Shown here: in pieces, positions 18,422 to 26,731 of the stretch
Layout of the letters: every line of letters begins with the position of its first letter
Numbering within the stretch: position 1 is the first letter of the stretch
NCBI GenBank assembly: GCA_023151275.1
Contig: JAKLJI010000006.1
Coordinates: forward strand, 1 to 64,000
Length of the DNA: 64,000 bases
DNA from: Bacteroidia bacterium
GTDB taxonomy: Bacteria > Bacteroidota > Bacteroidia > UKL13-3
Direction of reading: 5' to 3'
The notes under the pieces: generated by a model
What the model saw: the letters and a program-made list of their open reading frames with translations, nothing else
What the model was told of the DNA's origin: nothing
Databases searched by the model: none
Position numbers and translations under genes: made by a program

Positions 18422-19858
18422 ATGAAAACAATAACTGTTGCAAAAGGTGACGGAATAGGTCCCGAAATTATGGATGCAGTGCTCGGTATTCTGCATTCAG
18501 CCGGTGCTCAGCTCCAAATCGAGGAGATTGAAGTTGGGGAAAAAGTTTACCTCAGTGGAAACACTTCCGGTATTGATGCTTCTGCCTGGGAGTCTATTCG
18601 GAGAAACAAGGTTTTTCTTAAGGCGCCAATTACCACACCCCAAGGTGGTGGCTACAAGAGTTTGAATGTTACCACCCGCAAGTTCCTCGGGTTGTATGCC
18701 AATATTCGTCCTTGCATGAGCCTTCATCCTTTTGTGGCAACCAAGCATCCTCAAATGGATGTTGTTATTGTGCGCGAGAATGAAGAGGATTTGTATGCAG
18801 GAATCGAACATCGTCAAACCGATGAGGTAGTGCAGTGCTTGAAGTTGATTAGTAGACCTGGATGTGAGCGTATCGTGCGTTACGCATTTGAATATGCGCG
18901 CACCAACAAACGCAAAAAGGTTACCTGCTTCACCAAAGACAATATCATGAAACAAACCGATGGCTTGTTTCACCAGGTATTTGATGAAATTGCGGCCGAA
19001 TATCCGGAGATCGAAAACGAGCATTGGATTATCGACATCGGTGCTGCTAAACTGGCTGATACCCCGGAGCTGTTTGATGTCGTAGTGATGCCCAATCTTT
19101 ATGGCGATATCCTATCGGATGTGGCCGCTCAAATTGCAGGTTCTGTTGGATTGGCCGGGTCTGCCAACATTGGTCCTGAATGTGCTATGTTCGAGGCAAT
19201 TCACGGTTCGGCACCAAGGCGTGCAGGACAAAACATGGCTAATCCTTCCGGATTGTTGCAGGGAGCAATTCTAATGCTTAGGCATATTGGTCAGGCAGAT
19301 GTTGCTACACGAATTCAAAATGCCTGGCTGCGTACCATTGAACAGGGTATTCATACCTATGATATCTTCAAGGAAGGGGTTTCCACGCAGAAAGTAGGGA
19401 CACGTGAATTTGCGGATGCAGTAATCCATAACTTGGGTGAATTGCCTCAAATTCTGAAAGCGGAAAAGGTTTCGGAAGCCGTTCCCATGAATCTTGCACC
19501 GAGCCCTGCTCCATCCAAAGCCAATAAAGTTTTGGTGGGAGTTGACATCTTCCTTCATCGAAGCGCTTGCACACCCGATGAATTAGCAACAGAACTTGGC
19601 AAGATTCAGGTGGCAGGTACATTGTTGTCTGTAATTACCAACCGTGGAATTAAGGTTTGGCCTGATGGATTTCCGGAAACCTTATGCACCGACCATTGGC
19701 GTTGCCGCTTTACCGCCCGCTCTGGCGAAGGCTTTACCCATGGGCAGATCCTGGCTTTGTTGCAGGAAATGGAAAAACTCAATTTCGATTTTATCAAAAC
19801 TGAAAACTTATACCAATTCGATGGAAAAAATGGATTCTCACTCGCACAAGGACAATAA
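18422..19858 (+). CDS. icd: Isocitrate dehydrogenase, Thermus-like type with C-terminal extension
   Basis: The 478-aa TCA-cycle enzyme oxidatively decarboxylates isocitrate to 2-oxoglutarate. ATG 18422 (MKTITVAKGDGIGPEIM) is the start; a TTG three codons upstream is unlikely. Motifs include APITTPQGGGYKSLNVTTRK (substrate Ser/Arg region), VRENEEDLYAGIEH, the catalytic Lys region FTKDNIMKQTDG, DVVVMPNLYGDILSDVAAQIAGSVGLA, and EAIHGSAPRRAGQNMANPSG. Residues ~345-478 form an additional domain (VLVGVDIFLH ... GIKVWPDG) as in Thermus and Rickettsia enzymes. Cofactor preference (NADP is usual) was not resolved. Its 3' end overlaps the next ORF by 38 nt. Confidence 0.93.
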   Translation: MKTITVAKGDGIGPEIMDAVLGILHSAGAQLQIEEIEVGEKVYLSGNTSGIDASAWESIRRNKVFLKAPITTPQGGGYKSLNVTTRKFLGLYANIRPCMSLHPFVATKHPQMDVVIVRENEEDLYAGIEHRQTDEVVQCLKLISRPGCERIVRYAFEYARTNKRKKVTCFTKDNIMKQTDGLFHQVFDEIAAEYPEIENEHWIIDIGAAKLADTPELFDVVVMPNLYGDILSDVAAQIAGSVGLAGSANIGPECAMFEAIHGSAPRRAGQNMANPSGLLQGAILMLRHIGQADVATRIQNAWLRTIEQGIHTYDIFKEGVSTQKVGTREFADAVIHNLGELPQILKAEKVSEAVPMNLAPSPAPSKANKVLVGVDIFLHRSACTPDELATELGKIQVAGTLLSVITNRGIKVWPDGFPETLCTDHWRCRFTARSGEGFTHGQILALLQEMEKLNFDFIKTENLYQFDGKNGFSLAQGQ

Positions 19859-20129
19859 AAGCTTCTCCCTTATCAATGGCAGCTTTGCTTCGCAAGATGC
19901 AATTCACTTGATTGGTTCCATGGTGAATACTAAAATTGCCTACCACGAAAATTGCATCCTCAAAACAATGGACGAGGAAGACATTAAACACCGTGAAAAA
20001 CGAATTAGAGAATTGCAAAACGATTGGAAACAGTTGCGTGACGAACTTCTTGTTGCTACTGGACCCCAAGCGTTAAAACTGGAATTGAAATGGGAAAATC
20101 GGTTTTTGGAGGACGCCAGCTTGGTGTAG
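19821..20129 (+). CDS. Small helical protein of unknown function nested between icd and the DUF6671-like gene
   Basis: The 102-aa ORF (starting MEKMDSHSHKDNK) begins inside the last 38 nt of icd and ends 40 nt inside the next gene. A second Met at codon 4 (19830) is an alternative start. The C-terminal half is charged and helical (HREKRIRELQNDWKQLRDELL), probably a short coiled coil. The frame runs upstream through icd, but that part is out of frame with icd and is discarded. No family was recognised. Its double overlap with flanking genes in the same direction supports a real, translationally coupled gene. Confidence 0.6.
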   Translation: MEKMDSHSHKDNKSFSLINGSFASQDAIHLIGSMVNTKIAYHENCILKTMDEEDIKHREKRIRELQNDWKQLRDELLVATGPQALKLELKWENRFLEDASLV

Positions 20130-20932
20130 CCACACAACATGGAAAAGGGGAGGTAATTGCCACAGTGCTTGTACCTGCACTTCAATTAACACGTGTTTTC
20201 GAAATCCCCACTCCAACCGATGTTTTGGGAACTTTCTCCGGCGAAACCGAACGTGTGCTTTCGCCGGTGGAAGCCGCCCGCGAAAAATGCAGAATGGCTT
20301 TTGAAGCCACCGGCAACTCTTTGATTATTGCTTCTGAGGGAAGTTTTGGTCCACATCCTTCCAATCCTTATTTTACTGCCAATACAGAGACTTTAGTCCT
20401 GATTGATTTCGATACAACTCGGGAGTACATGGTTCATCACACAAGTCCCAAAGTGCATTGGAACACGCAAACTTTTCAAAGCTTACAAGGGTTTGCAGAT
20501 TTTTTAAAGCGGGCAGATTTTCCCAGGCACGGCCTGCTCTTGCATACCGGCTCGAAAAGAGCCAATGAGATTTTTAAAGAATGCAGGGATGTCCAGGAAC
20601 TAGAAGAAAAGGCAACTTTCTTACTGAATCAACAAGGCTTGTTTATTGCCGAATCAGATTTGCGAGCATTTCGAAATCCCACGCGCATGGAGGTCATTGG
20701 GGAAGCTGCTCAAAAGTTGGCCAATCTACTTCAAGCTACCTGTCCGAATTGTACGGAACCGGGTTTTGATGTAAAACGGAAAATTCCAGGTTTGAATTGT
20801 GCCTGGTGTGGGATGCCTTCTCCCTTGGCTAAAGCCTATCTAAAAGGCTGCAAGGCTTGCGGATTTGAGCTTGAAGAAGCGGTTCCCCAAAAGGCTGCCG
20901 ACCCGCAGTACTGCCTGTTTTGCAATCCTTAA
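20090..20932 (+). CDS. DUF6671-like protein with C-terminal zinc ribbons
   Basis: The 280-aa protein has a globular N-terminal domain (GGRQLGVATQHGKGEVIATVL at its start; SEGSFGPHPSNP and ANTETLVLID in the middle). It ends in a Cys-rich segment with four CxxC knuckles, CPNC, CAWC, CKAC and CLFC, closing in CNP. This layout (conserved N-terminal domain plus two zinc ribbons ending DPQYCLFCNP) matches my recollection of DUF6671. The invariant-looking SEGSFGPHP suggests an active site, but no reaction is known. It overlaps the preceding small gene by 40 nt. Confidence 0.72.
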   Translation: MGKSVFGGRQLGVATQHGKGEVIATVLVPALQLTRVFEIPTPTDVLGTFSGETERVLSPVEAAREKCRMAFEATGNSLIIASEGSFGPHPSNPYFTANTETLVLIDFDTTREYMVHHTSPKVHWNTQTFQSLQGFADFLKRADFPRHGLLLHTGSKRANEIFKECRDVQELEEKATFLLNQQGLFIAESDLRAFRNPTRMEVIGEAAQKLANLLQATCPNCTEPGFDVKRKIPGLNCAWCGMPSPLAKAYLKGCKACGFELEEAVPQKAADPQYCLFCNP

Positions 20933-20933
20933 A

Positions 20934-21671
20934 TCAATCCCATTTCTTTTTAAAATCGCCTCGCGAAAAGTACTTCTCTATCAAACAATACAAGAGGATA
21001 AAGAAGTACCTGGAGCCCATCTCCCGGATTTTTAGTTTGCTTACTCCAAATTTCCGATTGGTCCAACTGTTGGGAAGAACAGCATAACTGTATCCCCTCA
21101 CAATGGCTTTTAAGGGCATTTCAAGTGTAAGGTTGAAGTGTGGTGATAATAGTGGTTGTATTCCCTGAATGGTTTCTTTGCGATAAAGCTTAAAGGCATT
21201 GGTGCAATCGTTGTAACGAATATTGAACAATACCCTAACCATATTATTTACCAGCCGGTTGAGGTAAAGTTTATGACGGGGATATTCAAACACTTTGCCT
21301 CCCTTCATCCATCTGCTTCCAAACACACAATCATACCCTTCCTGAAGTTTATGGTAAAACAAGATCAGATCGTCTGGCGAGTCGGATAGGTCAGCCATCA
21401 TAACGGCAACACAATCCCCTTCAAAATTTTCAAGTCCTTTTCGAACGGCATAACCAAATCCATTGGGACCTGTATTGGTTACCACACGAAGCGTATTTAT
21501 GCTGCTTTTCAAGGATTCAAGAACCTGTAAGGTATTGTCCTTGCTATTGTCATTTACAACAACAATTTCGTGTTGAATGGACTCTTTTTGAAGTCGTTCA
21601 AATAGCTTTTGAAGCGTTTCGGGAATGGATTCTGCTTCGTTGTAGGCAGGAATTACAACACTTAGTTTCAT
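20934..21671 (-). CDS. GT2 glycosyltransferase (dolichol-phosphate-mannose-synthase-like)
   Basis: The 245-aa GT-A enzyme starts MKLSVVIPAYNEAESI and has the nucleotide-binding VVNDNSKDNT and a metal-binding MMADLSDSPDD (DxSD, where DxD is usual). YNDCTNAFKLYRKETI and a C-terminal GVSKLKIREMGSRYF region are typical of polyprenyl-phosphate sugar synthases. It probably transfers a sugar from a nucleotide donor to a lipid phosphate on the inner face of the membrane. The start overlaps the stop of the M28 peptidase gene by 1 nt, so the two are coupled. Confidence 0.9.
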   Translation of the reverse strand: MKLSVVIPAYNEAESIPETLQKLFERLQKESIQHEIVVVNDNSKDNTLQVLESLKSSINTLRVVTNTGPNGFGYAVRKGLENFEGDCVAVMMADLSDSPDDLILFYHKLQEGYDCVFGSRWMKGGKVFEYPRHKLYLNRLVNNMVRVLFNIRYNDCTNAFKLYRKETIQGIQPLLSPHFNLTLEMPLKAIVRGYSYAVLPNSWTNRKFGVSKLKIREMGSRYFFILLYCLIEKYFSRGDFKKKWD

Positions 21672-23368
21672 TAAAATGTAAGGTTCAGTTTAAGTGTTTC
21701 GTTTCCGCGTTTCAACTCAAGTGGTACAGTTTGCCCTTTTTCAAAGGAACCCAGTGCTTTCATGTACACCTGCATATCGCTAAGTTCAATGCTTCCAAGT
21801 TTGGTAAGGATATCTCCGCGCTTCACACCAGCAAGTGCTGCCGGCCGCCCATCTGTAACGCCATCTACTTTTACGCCTTTTCCTTCGTACAGGTAATCGG
21901 GCATAATGCCCAAAGTAACCTTAAATGATTTTGCACCTTCCTGATGGGTTTCTTTGGTTTTGGTGAATGCCAACTTGGATTGTTTATCGAGTTTGCCAAT
22001 CAGACCATACACATATTTGATTACACTAAGGGTGCCATTGAAATTGATAGCTTCCCAATCATCGGAGGGTTTGTGGTAATCGGAGTGGTTGCCGGTAAAG
22101 AAATGTAGAACAGGCATGCCTTCGTTGTAAAAGCTTGTATGATCACTGGCTCCCGTTCCACTGGGGTCGAACTTAACATGAATACCGTCTGCTGTAGTTT
22201 TTGTTAGCACAGAATCCCAGCGTGGTGAAGTGCCGGTTCCACTGATTGAAAAGCTATTCTTGCTGGTGTCTAATCGACCAACCATATCGAAATTGAGCAT
22301 GTAGTTTACCTTTTTCAAATCGATGGTTGGGTGCTCAACAAAATATCTCGAACCTAACAAACCTTCTTCTTCCCCGCTAAATGCTATAAAAAGATAGTTT
22401 TGAGAACGATACGGAGATTTCTGCAACAGCTCGGCCAGTTCAATTAATACAGCTGTTCCACTTGCATTGTCGTCGGCACCGTTGTGAATTTGAGGTGCTT
22501 CATTTTGTGTTTTTCTGTAGGTTGAACCTCCCAATTCATTGTATCCCAAATGGTCGTAATGCGCACCAATAACAATGGTTTTTTCCGATTTGTTGTTGAT
22601 GAATCCAATTACGTTGTGACCCTTCAATTCAACGCCAACTGTGTCCAATTCGAGTTCAATTTTAGCATTCACAAACGTGTTACTATCAACCCGGGTTTGA
22701 TGGCCCAGAAAGTAAATCGGAACAGCTTTAAATGGAGCCTTGGTTATGGGTTTAAAATCGGGTTCAAGTAAATCGGGTTGATTGTTGACAACGATAATTG
22801 CTTCTGCTCCTTTTTTGATGGCGGTATCAATTTTTGCTTCCAAAGAAGCATAAGCGGCTAAGGGTGAGTGTGGATTTTCAGGATCAGGTCTTCCCATTTT
22901 AAGCACCACAATTTTTCCTTTTACGCTTTTATGTTGGGCATAGTCGTTGTGCTGCGGAGATTCAATTCCATAGCCTACCCAAACGCATTTTCCGGATACC
23001 TTTCCTAAGCCGCTTTGTGTATAGGGAAAGGCACGGTCTTTCATTATTTTATCAAACTTCAATTCTCCTGACTTGTTTTGAATAACCAGGGAAGCCTGTT
23101 TGTAAGTGATGCGTTTAAGAATAAACTCTTGCAAAAAACCTTGTTCACCTTTGGCCCATAGGTTCATACCTTGGAAGTTTTCCTGAATAAATTCATAGGC
23201 CATTTTTTCGCCTTTGCTACCTACCAAGCGGCCTTCCAACCGGTCGTCTGCCAGATAACTGATATTGTGCTCCAGAGATTGTTTGATATCAGCATCGGTT
23301 TTGGGAAGGGTTTGTGCCACGGCCCCAAATCCTGCAAATAGAAAAGCTGTTGCCAGAAGAATTCTCAT
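21671..23368 (-). CDS. Exported M28-family zinc aminopeptidase with PA and PDZ domains
   Basis: The 565-aa protein has a signal peptide (MRILLATAFLFAGFGAVAQ), a protease-associated insert (~120-230), an M28 catalytic domain (~255-460) and a C-terminal PDZ domain (~480-560, GVKRGDILTKLGSIEL). Zinc ligands are visible in GAHYDHLG, HNGADDNASGTA, SGEEEGLLGS, NFDMVGRLD and ASDHTSFY. It should remove N-terminal residues from peptides in the periplasm or outside. A candidate promoter upstream reads, on the minus strand, TTG-N22-TATTTTTG (plus-strand 23389-23421). It heads a two-gene unit with the GT2 gene. Confidence 0.93.
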   Translation of the reverse strand: MRILLATAFLFAGFGAVAQTLPKTDADIKQSLEHNISYLADDRLEGRLVGSKGEKMAYEFIQENFQGMNLWAKGEQGFLQEFILKRITYKQASLVIQNKSGELKFDKIMKDRAFPYTQSGLGKVSGKCVWVGYGIESPQHNDYAQHKSVKGKIVVLKMGRPDPENPHSPLAAYASLEAKIDTAIKKGAEAIIVVNNQPDLLEPDFKPITKAPFKAVPIYFLGHQTRVDSNTFVNAKIELELDTVGVELKGHNVIGFINNKSEKTIVIGAHYDHLGYNELGGSTYRKTQNEAPQIHNGADDNASGTAVLIELAELLQKSPYRSQNYLFIAFSGEEEGLLGSRYFVEHPTIDLKKVNYMLNFDMVGRLDTSKNSFSISGTGTSPRWDSVLTKTTADGIHVKFDPSGTGASDHTSFYNEGMPVLHFFTGNHSDYHKPSDDWEAINFNGTLSVIKYVYGLIGKLDKQSKLAFTKTKETHQEGAKSFKVTLGIMPDYLYEGKGVKVDGVTDGRPAALAGVKRGDILTKLGSIELSDMQVYMKALGSFEKGQTVPLELKRGNETLKLNLTF

Positions 23369-23398
23369 ACTCAGTTTACTTAAGGCCCCAAAAATAGG

Positions 23399-24220
23399 CT
23401 ATGGATGTTGAACTATCTCAACGATTAGTTTCGTAAATACAATTCCGGTGAAAATTGCAAAAATTAGACGGATGACGCCCGGTTTTGTTTTTTGTGCAAT
23501 TTTTACGCCGAGTGGCGCAAACACAAAGGTTGCCAGAATCATAGGTGCTAACAGCGGAAGAAAAATCAACCCAATTTGGCCTTTCATCAAGGGTGCACCT
23601 GCCGGAACACTGAGGTTAAAAATTCCCATGGTGATAGCAAAAAGTGGTATTACCCCATTTGATATGGAACCGGCTTTCTTAAAGGGTTGCTTCATCCAAT
23701 CGGTAAACAAAGGGGTCATTACCACTCCTCCGCCTAAACCGGAAAAGGCAGTAATTATTCCGGCAAATAAACCGGTTATTCTGTACTTCCAATTGGGTGC
23801 TTCTTTTTCAACTCCAGTTTCCTGATTTGCTGAAAACATACGAACCGCAATCACCAACAGCATCAAAGCAAATACATAGTTGAAGAGTTGCTTGCTGTAC
23901 CAATCGCCCGAGCGAATTAACCAAGTCAAACTGAGTGCTGTGGCCATGCCCGGCAGAGCGGTTAGCAAAATTTCACGCGGATAGAAATTGCCAATTCTGT
24001 ATTGTTTCCACGAGGATACAGAGCCCGAAAAAATAATGGTGAATAGGGAGTTGGCCAGTATCGCTTTTACAAGCATTTCATCCTGAAGGCCCAATCGTCT
24101 TAAAAAGTAATCCAGAACGGGTATGTAAATCATACCGCCTCCAACTCCCAGAAAACCGGAAAGAAATGCTCCGCACATTCCGAAGAAGAGGAGCAACAAA
24201 TAGTCGGGCGTGGTTAACAA
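23399..24220 (-). CDS. TSUP/TauE-SafE-family permease
   Basis: The 273-aa protein has about eight transmembrane helices arranged as two related halves. The repeated signatures are GAFLSGFLGVGGGMIYIPVL in the first half and FAGIITAFSGLGGGVVMTPLF in the second, which are diagnostic for this family of anion (often sulfite, sulfonate or sulfur-compound) exporters. Its start is 3 nt after the stop of the S41 protease gene upstream, so it is co-transcribed. No sulfur-metabolism gene is nearby, and the substrate cannot be assigned. Confidence 0.92.
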   Translation of the reverse strand: MLTTPDYLLLLFFGMCGAFLSGFLGVGGGMIYIPVLDYFLRRLGLQDEMLVKAILANSLFTIIFSGSVSSWKQYRIGNFYPREILLTALPGMATALSLTWLIRSGDWYSKQLFNYVFALMLLVIAVRMFSANQETGVEKEAPNWKYRITGLFAGIITAFSGLGGGVVMTPLFTDWMKQPFKKAGSISNGVIPLFAITMGIFNLSVPAGAPLMKGQIGLIFLPLLAPMILATFVFAPLGVKIAQKTKPGVIRLIFAIFTGIVFTKLIVEIVQHP

Positions 24221-24223
24221 GTC

Positions 24224-25882
24224 TTATTTTTTAGCCTGAAGAATGCTCGCAAATTTGCTTTGATTTGAGAAGATTTCAAGGGCTTGCTGAATTTCTTTGT
24301 CATGTGCAAATGAAGCTTCGGTTTTACCTTTTTGATAATGATAGCGCTTCACAATTTCTTCTTCAAGCAAGGAAACAATCTCGGTTTTGTACTTGTCTAA
24401 ATCACTGTTTTTATCACGCTTTATCTGCGATTTCAGGGTTTCGTAAGTGCTTTTTACCGATTCAAAATACTTCTCATCTTCTGCCTTTTTTCTGAATTCC
24501 TCCAGTTCCATTTCGGTTTGTGTGGTGTACTCATACTTCCGCGCGGCAACAAACTTTTTAAAGTTTTCAAATTCAGCATCACTGAGTTTGAATGTTTTTG
24601 AATCTCCTTCCAAATTGGGATGGGTATTGCGGTATTCGGTGGCAAAATCAAACAACAAAAATTTGTTGAGTAGGCTAACTACCGGCAAGGGCAGATTGCT
24701 TAATTCAACTTGAATATCGGGTTCAACGCCACCTCCATCATATACCGTTCTACCGTTTTTTGTTTTGAATACCTTCTTCAGCGAATCGGGTACGCTGCCT
24801 ACACTGCCATCTTCATTGCGGTGACTGTAATCAAGGGCCTGTATGCATCTGCCACTTGGAATATAGTACTTAGCTGTGGTAATTTTTATTTGAGTATTGT
24901 AATTCAATGGTCGTGTGGATTGAACCAAACCTTTTCCAAAAGTTCGTTGACCAATAACAACTCCGCGGTCAAGGTCTTGAATGGTTCCGCTTACAATTTC
25001 AGATGCCGAGGCCGAACCTCTATTGGTTAATACTACCAAGGGAATTTTGGTATCTGTTCCCGACATCTGCGTGGAATACGATTTATCCCATTCGCTGATT
25101 TTTCCTTTGGTGCTAACTACCAATTGACCTTGAGGTACAAACACATTCACAATGTTAACGGCCTCATTGAGCAATCCGCCAGGATTCCCGCGCACATCAA
25201 GAATTACCTGCTTTATGCCTTGCTCTTTGAGTTTTAACAAGGCTGTGCGTACTTCATTGCCAGCATCGTTGGTGAATCCGCTTAGCTTGATGTACCCGGT
25301 TTCTGGATTAATCAAGCCAAAATAAGGAACATTTTTCATTTTGATTTCTTCCCTTACAAGCGTCTTCAAGAGTTCTTCGTTACCACGTTTTATTTTCAGC
25401 TTAAGCTCTGTGCCCGCTTGTCCTTTGAGCATCTTGCTTACATCGGAGGTGTTTTTACCTTTCAAACTTTTACCATCAACTTCCAACAGAATATCACCGG
25501 GCCTGAGGTCGGCTTTAGCTGCAGCAAAACCTTCATAGGGCTCGCTAATCATAATTTGCTCTTCGCGTTGCACAATCTGTGAGCCAACACCGCCGTATTG
25601 TCCGGTCATTTGAAACCTGAAATCTTCTGCTTCAGCCTCCGAGATGAAATTGGTATAGGGATCAAGGGTTTTCAGCATTTCATCAATGGCCTTCTTGTTC
25701 ATTTTTCCGGCATCAATTTCATCAACATAATAGGTATTTATCTCCCGAAATACCGATGCATACAATTCCAGATTTTTGGAAATTTCAAAATACTTATCTG
25801 CCGCTTTAAAGGAAAACAAGCCGGCTAATGCAATTGCTGAGCTGAGAATGATGGTTTTTGGACGAACTGTAAATCGCTTCAT
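24224..25882 (-). CDS. S41-family C-terminal processing peptidase
   Basis: The 552-aa protein has an N-terminal signal anchor (SSAIALAGLFSFKAA), a PDZ domain (~80-170, ADLRPGDILLEVDGKSL) and the S41 protease domain. The catalytic dyad is Ser292 in RGSASASE and Lys317 in TFGKGLVQ, spaced by 25 as in Tsp/CtpA. VRGNPGGLLNEAVNIV precedes it. It is expected to cleave non-polar C-termini in the periplasm. The C-terminal ~150 residues are charged and helical. Its promoter is well defined (25887-25917), with only 4 nt between the -7 element and ATG. The TSUP permease gene follows after 3 nt. Confidence 0.94.
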   Translation of the reverse strand: MKRFTVRPKTIILSSAIALAGLFSFKAADKYFEISKNLELYASVFREINTYYVDEIDAGKMNKKAIDEMLKTLDPYTNFISEAEAEDFRFQMTGQYGGVGSQIVQREEQIMISEPYEGFAAAKADLRPGDILLEVDGKSLKGKNTSDVSKMLKGQAGTELKLKIKRGNEELLKTLVREEIKMKNVPYFGLINPETGYIKLSGFTNDAGNEVRTALLKLKEQGIKQVILDVRGNPGGLLNEAVNIVNVFVPQGQLVVSTKGKISEWDKSYSTQMSGTDTKIPLVVLTNRGSASASEIVSGTIQDLDRGVVIGQRTFGKGLVQSTRPLNYNTQIKITTAKYYIPSGRCIQALDYSHRNEDGSVGSVPDSLKKVFKTKNGRTVYDGGGVEPDIQVELSNLPLPVVSLLNKFLLFDFATEYRNTHPNLEGDSKTFKLSDAEFENFKKFVAARKYEYTTQTEMELEEFRKKAEDEKYFESVKSTYETLKSQIKRDKNSDLDKYKTEIVSLLEEEIVKRYHYQKGKTEASFAHDKEIQQALEIFSNQSKFASILQAKK

Positions 25883-25886
25883 TCAT

Positions 25887-25917
25887 CGAAAATACCGGCA
25901 TACGCCTGCAAAAACAA
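25887..25917 (-). promoter_or_regulatory. Promoter of the S41 protease gene, close to the start codon
   Basis: On the minus strand the order is TTG (25917-25915), a 20-nt spacer, TATTTTCG (25894-25887), 4 nt, then the ATG at 25882. The -33 and -7 elements fit the Bacteroidota pattern with TTCG in place of TTTG. The transcript would start at or next to the start codon. Confidence 0.55.
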
Positions 25918-26074
25918 AATGCCTTTTCTTCTTTTTACGGGAAAGGGAACTCCTGCTGACAAATGGAACTTTTTTTACATCAAGCCCAATTCCTCAGTTT
26001 TATTAGCAAAAATGACTCATCATCCTTCTTACTTCGGCTAAAAAATGGTATAATGCCAGTTGATTTGAATTGCT

Positions 26075-26725
26075 GTGAAGGCTTGTATTTTTGATTTGGA
26101 TGGGGTTTTGGTTGATACTGCCAAATACCACTTTATTGCCTGGAGAAGACTGGCAAATGAATTAGGTGTTGATTTTGATGAACACGACAATGAACAGCTG
26201 AAAGGACTTTCGCGTGATGCCTCCCTGGATGTAATCTTGAAGAAAGGAAATCTTTCGGCGAATGGCCCTCAACGCCAGGAATGGATGGATAAAAAGAACG
26301 CTTGGTACCTGGAGTTGGTTCACCAAATGCGCGAAGATGAAACCCTTCCCAATGCCAAAGAACTTTTGCATCAATTAAAAAAGGCAGGTATTCGAATTGG
26401 CTTAGGCTCTGCCAGTAAGAATGCTCCGCTTATCCTGGAGCGAGTTGGGATCGCTCATTTGTTTGATGCTGTCATTGATGGAACCAGAACCAGTAAGTCA
26501 AAACCGGATCCCGAAGTGTTTTTGCTGGGTGCTTCGGAATTGGGTTTAAAACCCGAGGAATGCATTGTGTTTGAAGATGCCCTCAGCGGAATTCAAGCTG
26601 CCAAGTCTGGTGGCTTCTTCGCCATTGGCATCGGTAGCCCGGAGGTCCTTAAGCAGGCTGATGCAGTTTTTCCTGATCTTTCTGAATTAACTGTAGAACG
26701 TTTGATTTCACTTAGTAAACGATAA
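26075..26725 (+). CDS. pgmB: Beta-phosphoglucomutase
   Basis: The 216-aa HAD-superfamily enzyme starts with GTG and reads MKACIFDLDGVLVDTAKYHF, where D7 and D9 are the nucleophile and acid/base. A helical cap contains LKGLSRDASLDVIL, which matches the beta-phosphoglucomutase cap (LKGVSRxxSL). GSASKNAP, the conserved Lys in SKSKPDPEVF and FEDALSGIQAAKSGG complete the HAD motifs. It converts beta-glucose-1-phosphate to glucose-6-phosphate. It lies 6 nt before the maltose phosphorylase gene that makes its substrate, which settles the specificity. Confidence 0.95.
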   Translation: MKACIFDLDGVLVDTAKYHFIAWRRLANELGVDFDEHDNEQLKGLSRDASLDVILKKGNLSANGPQRQEWMDKKNAWYLELVHQMREDETLPNAKELLHQLKKAGIRIGLGSASKNAPLILERVGIAHLFDAVIDGTRTSKSKPDPEVFLLGASELGLKPEECIVFEDALSGIQAAKSGGFFAIGIGSPEVLKQADAVFPDLSELTVERLISLSKR

Positions 26726-26731
26726 TTTCTT

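Noticed and set aside
18497-19024. 175-aa antisense ORF within icd
   Set aside because: It is opposite a well-conserved enzyme and has no recognisable motif of its own.
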